From Thermoplasmata archaeon (GTDB lineage Archaea > Thermoplasmatota > Thermoplasmata > Thermoplasmatales > Thermoplasmataceae), in contig JAKBRR010000150.1 of the NCBI GenBank assembly GCA_021845325.1, forward strand, positions 1-5,336: 5,336 nucleotides of DNA. Direction: 5' to 3'. A program made the translations under genes and the position numbers. Shown piece after piece: positions 1-5,336 of the stretch (positions are counted from its first letter, which is position 1; each line of letters starts with the position of its first letter). A model generated the notes under the pieces. That model saw nothing but the letters and a program-made list of their open reading frames with translations. It was not told the DNA's origin and made no database searches.

Positions 1-2
1 CG

Positions 3-1235
3 CTTGGAATGGCTTATCTCTATTCGGAACTCCAAAACAGATTTTCTGAAAATAATGAGGTGGAAGTTTATTTTGAAGAAATAGATGTTAGAGATAATAT
101 AAGCAACGTAATTCATGAGACTTTGATAAGGAATCCAGAGATACTCGGTATTGGTGTATATGCATGGAATGCGGAGCACATAAAGAAAATTATAACCTCA
201 TTAAGGAGTCTGGAATATTCGGGGATCATCGTTTTAGGTGGTCCAGAAATTACATATGGAGGTAACGAGCTAAACGAAGAATTTCCGGAGGTTCAATATT
301 TCGTTAAAGGATTTGGAGAAAAAGCTTTCGTGGACATCGTTGAATCGATTAAGAGTAGAAAGGAAATTGCAATTAAAGGGGTTTACAGAAAAGGAGAGAA
401 AATAGGTGATCTACTTGCAGACCCATCCCTAGGTTTCGACAGTTCTCCGTTTTCAAGAGAAGAACTGATCCCAAGGATAACAGGTGACAATTTCATACGA
501 TGGCAAACACAGAGGGGGTGTGTGTACAGGTGTTCCTTTTGCGCTTTCAGACTTCCAAATGGTACAATGGCCGAGAGTAATCTTGAAACGGTTAGAAAGG
601 AACTTGAAATAATTAAAAAGATAGGAGTTAAGAACGTGGCTGTTCTTGATCCTGTGTTTTTCCTGAATCGTGAAAGGGCATTAAATATATTAGATTTAAT
701 AGAGGAAATAACCCCTGACATTAAATTTAGTATTCAGACCAGATTTGAGCACCTTAACTTAGAAATTATAGAGAAAGTATCCAGATTGAACATCGTACTT
801 GAAAGCGGCCTGCAAACATTAGATACAAAGGTTCAAAAGAGAATAAAACGTATAAACAATAGAGAAAAGGTGATTTCGGTAATCCATGATATCCAAGTCC
901 ACAAGATTATGTTCGAAACTCATCTCATTTATGGACTCCCTGAACAAACGTACGAATCATTCATCTATGACTTGAAAGTTCTCATGGAAAAAGAATGCCG
1001 CGTTTTGAGAATATTTCCTCTATCTAGACTCAGAGGTACAGAGATTGATTTAGAATCTAATAATAGTGATATAATATTCTCACCCATCTTCCCAGAAGAG
1101 GTTATTGAAACAAAGTGGATGAACAGAGATGAAGTTTTTAGGTTGAAAAAACTTCAGGCTTTTATTGAGGACAACAATGGTCTAATAAGCGAAGACCTCA
1201 TGAAAGTGTTCTGCAGCAGTATGGAAGTGATTTAA
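3..1235 (+). CDS. B12-binding-domain radical SAM protein (5' partial)
   Basis: This is a radical SAM enzyme, which would use a 4Fe-4S cluster to cleave S-adenosylmethionine and start radical chemistry; its substrate is unknown. Numbering from the ATG at base 9, the cluster motif CxxxCxxC is C171, C175, C178 within RGCVYRCSFC. Residues 1-120 look like the cobalamin-binding Rossmann domain found in this superfamily (LGGPEITYGG at 76-85, GFGE at 101-104). Typical later barrel motifs follow: LESGLQT at 264-270, LIYGLPEQT at 306-314 and FPLSRLRGTEI at 336-346. The frame is open to the left edge, and the two codons before the ATG give LGMAYLYSEL, which matches the usual internal LGLAYL stretch of B12-binding domains. 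The ATG is therefore probably not the true start, and roughly 20-40 residues lie outside the window. The stop overlaps the next start. A cobalamin-dependent methylase or a related modification enzyme is possible; the exact reaction cannot be read from sequence. Confidence 0.9.
   Translation, partial: LGMAYLYSELQNRFSENNEVEVYFEEIDVRDNISNVIHETLIRNPEILGIGVYAWNAEHIKKIITSLRSLEYSGIIVLGGPEITYGGNELNEEFPEVQYFVKGFGEKAFVDIVESIKSRKEIAIKGVYRKGEKIGDLLADPSLGFDSSPFSREELIPRITGDNFIRWQTQRGCVYRCSFCAFRLPNGTMAESNLETVRKELEIIKKIGVKNVAVLDPVFFLNRERALNILDLIEEITPDIKFSIQTRFEHLNLEIIEKVSRLNIVLESGLQTLDTKVQKRIKRINNREKVISVIHDIQVHKIMFETHLIYGLPEQTYESFIYDLKVLMEKECRVLRIFPLSRLRGTEIDLESNNSDIIFSPIFPEEVIETKWMNRDEVFRLKKLQAFIEDNNGLISEDLMKVFCSSMEVI
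1223..1231 (+). promoter_or_regulatory. Ribosome binding site of the NERD gene, inside the radical SAM gene
   Basis: GGAAGTGAT differs at one base from GGAGGTGAT, the complement of the archaeal 16S rRNA 3' end. It ends 3 bases before the ATG at 1235. It supports that ATG as the real start and means the second gene can be translated from the same transcript, coupled to termination of the first. Confidence 0.7.
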
Positions 1236-4009
1236 TGGTTCTTAAAATTTATAAAGGTGGAGAATTATATGAAACTGGAGAGAAAAAGCAGCTTATTGAA
1301 CTCATTGATCTGCTCACAAACTACTTCAACGAAAAAGATAGGGATGTGTTTCTGTATGTTGACCCTAAATTAAATGGGGTGTATAGTCAGATAGATTGTG
1401 TGTTTTACAGACAAGGAAAAATAACAATCCTCGAATTGAAAAATATAATGGGGGACTACATCCCCAATACTAATGTAACAAATTGGAAATTAATAAAGGA
1501 CGGTAAAGAAGAAGATTTCAATCAGAAGAATCCTTTTAGTCAAGTCAAAATACAAAGATCAAAACTAACTGAATATTTATGTAAACTAATTGACAATGGT
1601 AAAGAAGAAAAGGGGGAACAAGGAGAACCTTGTAGGAAAAGAATTAGTAAATATGTTTCTGCGTGGATTGTAACTGCTTCAGATTCGAGGTCTGTTAAAG
1701 ATGTAAACTCCGAATATCCATGGTTTAAGGTATTGCCAATGGGAAAAGACTTAGCAATCGAACTTAGTAAGAATACAACTGGAGACAGGGACGCAATCAT
1801 CTCTGAAGATAAGTTTAAGCATTTACTTGAAGAGAACAATGCCAAGGAAACTAATCGAGATGACATATTTTTCAGAGTCGGGGTTCCTGGCTTAGAGCTT
1901 GGAAGAGTTCCTCTCATAGAAACTCTATTAGAATCAGATAACGATTCTGACCTGGTAAAAGCAGTAAAATACAGTAAAGAATTAATTTTAATCAAGTATT
2001 TCGATAAACTTAAGAACATATCTCAAAGGCAGCCCGATAATTTTAGATATGAAATTACTTCTATATTATTTGACTGGTCCAATTCATACAAAGAGAAGTT
2101 TAAAAAAATTGAAGTTGCCGATCTTCTAAAATATACGATAAATGACAATTATTTTGAGATAAGGAAATTGGCTCTGTCCTTTTTAATTAGTAACCCTTCG
2201 TTTATCGACGAAGGCATAGGGCGTCATGTCTGTGAATCTCGGGAAAGTGAGAAATATTTTAACCTGATCGAACTTAATATTCAAGTGCTTGAGCATTTTA
2301 AGAATAAAAAAACCGCACAAGAACAGCTTGAGCTTTACTATAAAAGGATAGAATCTAATTTCTTTATCTGGGAACAGCAATATCGCAAATTGAATGAAGA
2401 ATATACAAACAATTTAAAACCCTCGAAACAAGATTACTCCGAAGAACAGTATGAGAAATACAATAGCATTAAAGACAATCTGAGCGAAGCCAGAACACAA
2501 TGCAATGGTTGGACCTCAATAACAGAAACTTGGATTGAAGTGTGTTCAAAGATAGGAAATAAACAAATTGGGGAAATAATACTCAGTCATGGTAAGAAAG
2601 TTGTTGAAGTTCTAGGTCCTTTAGATTCAGATTATTATTCTCCTCCAACTCTTTTAGAATCAATAAAAGCACTTGGGAAATTAAAGCCAGATGGTTCTGA
2701 AGAATTTCTATTACAATTGCGTACTTCAAGCATCTATGGCAAAATCCTTTTGGCGATCATTGAAGCACTTGGAAACTTTAGTAGCATAAAGTCTCTTTAT
2801 ACCCTTAGAGAGTATCTCGATTTTCAAGAACCAAAAGATTGGGTTGATGCAAAGTTTGTCAAGATAGGAACATCATATGCCATATCGAAAAGGAAGGATA
2901 TGGGTTCTTTTGAAAAAATCTGGACACTCTTTATGAATGATGAGGCGAGAAGTCTGACAACATCAGAGGGAAGATCGTTCTTTAATAGTCTATTGTTGCT
3001 TGATCAAGAGCAACTGGAAAGAAACCTATGGAAACTAATATCTGACCAAGATTACAGTAAAGAGGTTTTTAAATTATACTATGAATTTATCCTTAAATCA
3101 GGTGATAATTTTTCAATCGATCAATCTGATTCCTTAATCTCTGTAGGAAAGATTGACTTTGATGATTATTATGGAACTCCTAAGGGTGTTTTGAGTTATT
3201 TGGTTAGGAATCTGCCCCAATTGAGAGATAAAGGCATTAAACTTGGACTAAAATATTTAGAAACTGGAAGAAAAGATCTGGAGGATTTAGGAATTGATCT
3301 GGCTGAACCTTATTTTCTTGAACACCCAGAAAAATTAGAAAAGTATGAAAAATCTGAGATGGAGGGTACTTCTTATGAGTTGATCATGATTTATTCTAAA
3401 TTAAAGCGCTTAGACAAGATCGAAATGTTCGCGCGACGAGACGAACAACACGTTTCAAGAATTGCATTCAATCAACTTAAAGAAATGATTTCAGATAAGT
3501 ATTTTGAATATCATTATTTGTTTGATAATAATCAAATGCGTTATTGCGAATTCATCATCGGGGAGTCGGGTTTATTTATACAAAGTTACCGAATTGGTGA
3601 CTATGGATTGGAATCGGAAAACATCACTCATGTGACTTGGGACAAATTTGTTGCAGTGAAGAAAATAGCGGTGGAAAACCATATTATCGGCATTATAACA
3701 AGTTTGAAAGAAAAACCTGATGTTTTGTTTGTGATAATATCAAGATCAGCTGTGACATGGGACAATTTGATAGAAAGAAGAAGTGAAAAAGACAAAGGTT
3801 TTGATATGATCATAAGTAAAATAAAAAACAAGGATTTTAACATAGAAGATAAGAGTGAAATAGTCGCCACTTCCGAAACACTCTTTAAAATATTAAGCGC
3901 AGCTTTTGAAGAAGATGAGGATATTAAAGACATGGGGGATGAACGCAGAAAGGCTATGGCTCAGATGTTTGAAAGTAGATTTAAGCCAGATATGATGCGT
4001 TTAGATTAA
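1235..4009 (+). CDS. NERD-domain protein with HEAT-like helical body and beta-rich C-terminus
   Basis: A large 924-residue protein of unrecognised overall family. Residues ~10-115 match the NERD (nuclease-related domain) pattern: acidic E14/E16, QID with D54, ELKN with E67 and K69, G73, then NPFSQVKIQRSKL at 99-111 with the typical NP...Q. D54, E67 and K69 form a PD-(D/E)xK-like active site, so DNA or RNA cleavage is plausible from family knowledge; it has not been shown here. Residues ~240-760 are mostly helical. Parts resemble HEAT repeats (for example 293-326 and 471-550), and a charged, possibly coiled segment lies at ~378-420. From ~770 to 860 the sequence turns beta-rich and contains VTWD twice, 40 residues apart. 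The C-terminal ~40 residues are acidic, then basic. No signal peptide or membrane segment is seen, so it is probably cytoplasmic. The start is supported by a ribosome binding site and by the TAATG overlap with the radical SAM gene, which implies co-translation and a shared role. Confidence 0.88.
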   Translation: MVLKIYKGGELYETGEKKQLIELIDLLTNYFNEKDRDVFLYVDPKLNGVYSQIDCVFYRQGKITILELKNIMGDYIPNTNVTNWKLIKDGKEEDFNQKNPFSQVKIQRSKLTEYLCKLIDNGKEEKGEQGEPCRKRISKYVSAWIVTASDSRSVKDVNSEYPWFKVLPMGKDLAIELSKNTTGDRDAIISEDKFKHLLEENNAKETNRDDIFFRVGVPGLELGRVPLIETLLESDNDSDLVKAVKYSKELILIKYFDKLKNISQRQPDNFRYEITSILFDWSNSYKEKFKKIEVADLLKYTINDNYFEIRKLALSFLISNPSFIDEGIGRHVCESRESEKYFNLIELNIQVLEHFKNKKTAQEQLELYYKRIESNFFIWEQQYRKLNEEYTNNLKPSKQDYSEEQYEKYNSIKDNLSEARTQCNGWTSITETWIEVCSKIGNKQIGEIILSHGKKVVEVLGPLDSDYYSPPTLLESIKALGKLKPDGSEEFLLQLRTSSIYGKILLAIIEALGNFSSIKSLYTLREYLDFQEPKDWVDAKFVKIGTSYAISKRKDMGSFEKIWTLFMNDEARSLTTSEGRSFFNSLLLLDQEQLERNLWKLISDQDYSKEVFKLYYEFILKSGDNFSIDQSDSLISVGKIDFDDYYGTPKGVLSYLVRNLPQLRDKGIKLGLKYLETGRKDLEDLGIDLAEPYFLEHPEKLEKYEKSEMEGTSYELIMIYSKLKRLDKIEMFARRDEQHVSRIAFNQLKEMISDKYFEYHYLFDNNQMRYCEFIIGESGLFIQSYRIGDYGLESENITHVTWDKFVAVKKIAVENHIIGIITSLKEKPDVLFVIISRSAVTWDNLIERRSEKDKGFDMIISKIKNKDFNIEDKSEIVATSETLFKILSAAFEEDEDIKDMGDERRKAMAQMFESRFKPDMMRLD

Positions 4010-4015
4010 ATTCGT

Positions 4016-4165
4016 TTACTTTATCCTATTGATGGCATATATCTCAAGTAGTAACCTCATCGTTATTCCAAACAGTAGGCAAATTTATAATCTTGAGATA
4101 CCACTTTCTTCGGTCTTTGACTCAATAATTTTCTTCAATGAGAAATCAAGAACATAATCACTCAA
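4016..4165 (-). pseudogene. Decayed small reading frame with hydrophobic tail
   Basis: One minus-strand frame runs from a possible TTG start at 4165 to a TAA at 4016-4018, interrupted by a single in-frame TAA at 4085-4087. The first part reads MSDYVLDFSLKKII and continues to ...SGISRL. After the stop it continues ICLLFGITMRLLLEIYAINR followed by IK. The tail looks like the end of a small membrane protein (a hydrophobic stretch followed by basic residues). The TTG overlaps the stop of the AbrB-like gene, so it could be the remains of a downstream partner gene. A faint likeness to short archaeal or bacterial membrane proteins of the DUF4282 sort is only an impression. It may also be non-coding sequence that happens to stay open. 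Confidence 0.35.
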
Positions 4166-4307
4166 TCTTCCAGTTGATCTTATAGAATCCTAGATGATCT
4201 TTCTCTCCGAACTCAAGATATTCTGCTATTTCCTTTGGCAATGTGATTCTAAGAGACGATCCACCTAGTGATGTCCTTGTTACAGCAAGGAGTTTTTCTC
4301 TGTTCAT
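4158..4307 (-). CDS. Small SpoVT-AbrB-type DNA-binding protein (antitoxin-like)
   Basis: A 49-residue protein beginning MNREKLLAVTRTS. Residues 14-31 (LGGSSLRITLPKEIAEYL) and 34-42 (GEKDHLGFY) match the swapped-hairpin SpoVT-AbrB fold, whose members bind DNA as dimers and often act as autoregulating antitoxins or as transcription regulators. The length is short but covers the core; most archaeal relatives run slightly longer past the final strand. Here the last residues KINWKIE are followed at once by TGA, so the C-terminus may be clipped by a frameshift. No good ribosome binding site precedes the ATG. An AT-rich stretch at about 4332-4345 (AAAAATTTAAC on the minus strand) lies 25-38 bases upstream, a fitting distance for a TATA box of a leaderless archaeal transcript, but the match is weak. 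No intact toxin gene lies beside it. Confidence 0.7.
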   Translation of the reverse strand: MNREKLLAVTRTSLGGSSLRITLPKEIAEYLEFGEKDHLGFYKINWKIE

Positions 4308-4386
4308 TGCAGGTGTAAAAGTTGCAATAAGTTAAATTTTTCATAGAGGGTATTCTGATGATTGATAACCCGAGCCGCTAAAAAGA

Positions 4387-4424
4387 GTTATTTCACCTAG
4401 AATAACAATGTCAGGAGAAATAAC
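4387..4424. repeat. Small inverted repeat GTTATTTC / GAAATAAC
   Basis: Perfect 8-base arms at 4387-4394 and 4417-4424 are separated by 22 bases. A second copy of part of the right arm, AATAAC at 4401-4406, can also pair with GTTATT at 4387-4392 across an 8-base gap. No T-run follows, so it does not look like a terminator. It could be an operator for a dimeric regulator such as the AbrB-like protein, whose gene starts about 80 bases away, but this is inference and chance is possible in AT-rich DNA. Confidence 0.35.
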
Positions 4425-4491
4425 ACAGAAACTTGAACTCGGTGAGGTTGAGAATGAGGGATTTTACGTGGAAGGGAAAAGGTTTGGATAA
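4408..4491 (+). CDS. Possible 27-residue peptide or gene remnant
   Basis: An ATG frame encodes MSGEITQKLELGEVENEGFY followed by VEGKRFG and a TAA. The composition (rich in E, G and K) looks protein-like, and shifting one base near its end gives LDKEGGVVYL before a TGA at 4514-4516, as if a frameshift cut a slightly longer protein. There is no ribosome binding site, and the start lies inside the inverted repeat. I do not recognise the family. It may equally be non-coding. Confidence 0.2.
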   Translation: MSGEITQKLELGEVENEGFYVEGKRFG

Positions 4492-4543
4492 GGAAGGTGG
4501 AGTAGTTTATTTGTGAGTTTATTAGTAATGAAGATATCTTCTC

Positions 4544-5062
4544 TCAATCGGGTGTCTTTTTACTGGTAACTTGCCTATGAAATTCATCCTCTACCACAAA
4601 TTCGTCTTTAAGATTCAATTTAAGGTTCCTAATATCAGACCCATTTAATGGAGGGAATTCATGGTGTTCGTTTTGATACTTCCGTAGAAGGTTGTGCTCC
4701 GTTATTATTTGGTTATCGTCACCGACTGTCTTCCACATGAACTCGAGTTGATGGCAAAGCACATTTACAAAATTATTAACCCTTCTATTGGTATATTGTG
4801 TTGGTCCAGGGTGGTTATATTGATATATCCTCCTTTTAAGATTACTGGAACTGCCAATGTAGACAATATCCGTCTCGCCAACAATTCTTTTGAATTTCAA
4901 CCCATCTCTCATCCTTAATATGTATACTCCTGCAACCTTTGGTGCCTGAGACGAAGCATCATCAAAATCATATGGTATAGAAAAATCAGACAGGGAGATG
5001 GAGTCTATGAACCATTGATCTCTTACTCCTATAAGACAATATCTTCTATAAAGACTTAACAA
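4544..5062 (-). CDS. GIY-YIG nuclease-domain protein
   Basis: Counting from the TTG at 5062 the protein is 172 residues. The GIY-YIG fold is clear: GVY at 45-47, YIG at 68-70, then SSSNLKRRI with the catalytic arginine at R77 or R78, the metal-binding glutamate E122 in ITEHNLLRKY, and the closing PPLN with N140. All key residues are present, so it should be able to cleave DNA; the target is unknown. It is a stand-alone domain with a short N-terminal lead and a charged C-terminal tail of about 30 residues, and lacks the extra domains of UvrC or homing endonucleases. The start is uncertain: TTG at 5062 has no ribosome binding site, the frame has only six more codons upstream before a stop, and the only good site (AGGAG at 5026-5030) precedes an ATG at 5015 that is out of frame by one base. 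It follows the zinc-knuckle gene by 44 bases on the same strand. Confidence 0.85.
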   Translation of the reverse strand: MLSLYRRYCLIGVRDQWFIDSISLSDFSIPYDFDDASSQAPKVAGVYILRMRDGLKFKRIVGETDIVYIGSSSNLKRRIYQYNHPGPTQYTNRRVNNFVNVLCHQLEFMWKTVGDDNQIITEHNLLRKYQNEHHEFPPLNGSDIRNLKLNLKDEFVVEDEFHRQVTSKKTPD

Positions 5063-5072
5063 CCAAAATGTG

Positions 5073-5093
5073 GTGGTTGCTTAGTTAAACCAC
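5073..5093 (-). terminator. Weak hairpin between the zinc-knuckle and GIY-YIG genes
   Basis: GTGGTT (5073-5078) and AACCAC (5088-5093) pair over a 9-base loop, just after the stop of the upstream gene at 5107. On the minus strand it is followed only by a short ATTTT, so any termination would be partial. Six base pairs could arise by chance, and archaeal termination relies mainly on T-runs. Confidence 0.25.
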
Positions 5094-5106
5094 AAAGTAT
5101 TGTCCT

Positions 5107-5322
5107 TTACTCCCGCACTATTATTTCCCGTCCACATTTTGGGCATCTGAATTTAGCTTCAGTAACAGAAAAGTCACTACTTTCGGCAAATTCATCGTTT
5201 AATTCTGCTGCCATATAATCCGCTTCCTGCCCTTCTGTCATATCACCCAACTCGTCTCGCTCTAAGAGTTTTCTTACTCTTGAGACTTGCACCATAACGG
5301 TCTCATCTTTATCGCATTTCAT
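5107..5322 (-). CDS. Small acidic protein with a CPKCG zinc knuckle
   Basis: A 71-residue acidic protein. Near its C-terminus is FRCPKCGREIIV (C60, C63), a zinc-ribbon knuckle. The only other cysteine is C3, so a full four-cysteine site is not available within one chain; metal binding would need a dimer, another ligand type, or be absent. The middle (residues 11-50) is predicted helical, rich in E, D and A. No family is recognised; it could be a small nucleic-acid-binding or adaptor protein. The start at 5322 is supported by GAGGG six to seven bases upstream; an ATG four bases earlier (5326) is in another frame and stops after five codons. It lies upstream of, and probably shares a transcript with, the GIY-YIG gene. 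Confidence 0.7.
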   Translation of the reverse strand: MKCDKDETVMVQVSRVRKLLERDELGDMTEGQEADYMAAELNDEFAESSDFSVTEAKFRCPKCGREIIVRE

Positions 5323-5328
5323 TCATAT

Positions 5329-5333
5329 CCCTC
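5329..5333 (-). promoter_or_regulatory. Ribosome binding site of the zinc-knuckle gene
   Basis: GAGGG on the minus strand lies 6 bases before the ATG at 5322, and decides between that ATG and the competing out-of-frame ATG at 5326, which would be too close to the site. Confidence 0.55.
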
Positions 5334-5336
5334 TTG

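Noticed and set aside
383..721. Minus-strand open frame of 112 codons
   Set aside because: It lies wholly opposite the radical SAM catalytic region, whose motifs are clear, and has no recognisable domain.
1540..2019. Minus-strand open frame of 159 codons
   Set aside because: It is antisense to the NERD gene, serine- and leucine-rich in the way expected from reading the opposite strand of a lysine/glutamate-rich gene, and has no domain.
2183..2380. Minus-strand open frame of 65 codons
   Set aside because: It is antisense to the NERD gene's helical middle with no support.
3628..3933. Minus-strand open frame of 101 codons
   Set aside because: It is antisense to the C-terminal part of the NERD gene; its hydrophobic, serine-rich look is a by-product of the opposite strand.
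4040..4100. Inverted repeat TATCTCAAG / CTTGAGATA, 9-base arms
   Set aside because: The arms are 43 bases apart with no T-run or other sign of function, and a near copy (CTCAAGATAT) occurs again near 4211, so chance in AT-rich DNA is likely.
4530..4541. 12-base palindrome GAAGATATCTTC just after the GIY-YIG stop
   Set aside because: It has no loop, so it cannot form a normal terminator hairpin, and a single site gives no evidence of protein binding.
4694..4918. Plus-strand open frame of 74 codons
   Set aside because: It is antisense to the catalytic core of the GIY-YIG gene, which has all its motifs on the other strand.
1..5336. CRISPR array, tRNA, rRNA or insertion sequence
   Set aside because: No regularly spaced repeats, no tRNA-like cloverleaf or rRNA-like segment, and no transposase motif or terminal inverted repeats with target duplications were seen by eye.

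Overview
The window is AT-rich and reads as archaeal, most likely a methanogen of the Methanosarcinales. This is an inference from three things: codon use (AGA/AGG arginine and ATA isoleucine dominate), a ribosome binding site that fits the archaeal anti-Shine-Dalgarno sequence (GGAAGTGAT before the second gene), and a short AbrB-like protein of a type common in those archaea. No rRNA, tRNA or marker gene is present, so the assignment is moderate at best.

Left part (1-4009, + strand): a two-gene operon. The first gene, cut by the left edge, encodes a radical SAM protein with an N-terminal B12-binding-like Rossmann domain. Its stop codon overlaps the start of the second gene (TAATG). The second gene is a 924-residue protein with an N-terminal NERD (nuclease-related, PD-(D/E)xK-like) domain, a long helical HEAT-like middle and a beta-rich C-terminal region carrying a duplicated VTWD motif. 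The pairing of a radical SAM enzyme with a large NERD protein is the most unusual thing here. A defence or nucleic-acid-related role is possible but unproven.

Middle part (4010-4543): no long gene. On the minus strand there is a 49-codon SpoVT-AbrB-type DNA-binding protein gene (4158-4307). Overlapping its stop is a decayed reading frame (4016-4165) with one in-frame stop and a hydrophobic tail. On the plus strand there is a 27-codon possible peptide or gene remnant (4408-4491), preceded and overlapped by a small inverted repeat. The region looks like an eroded accessory segment.

Right part (4544-5322, - strand): a GIY-YIG nuclease-domain protein with an uncertain start, lying 44 bases downstream of a 71-codon acidic protein with a CPKCG zinc knuckle. 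They probably form a second short transcription unit, with a weak hairpin between them.

Taken together, the window holds two unrelated nuclease-like folds (NERD and GIY-YIG), a small antitoxin-like regulator and gene remnants. This suits an accessory or defence-type island, but no recognised complete defence system can be named from it.
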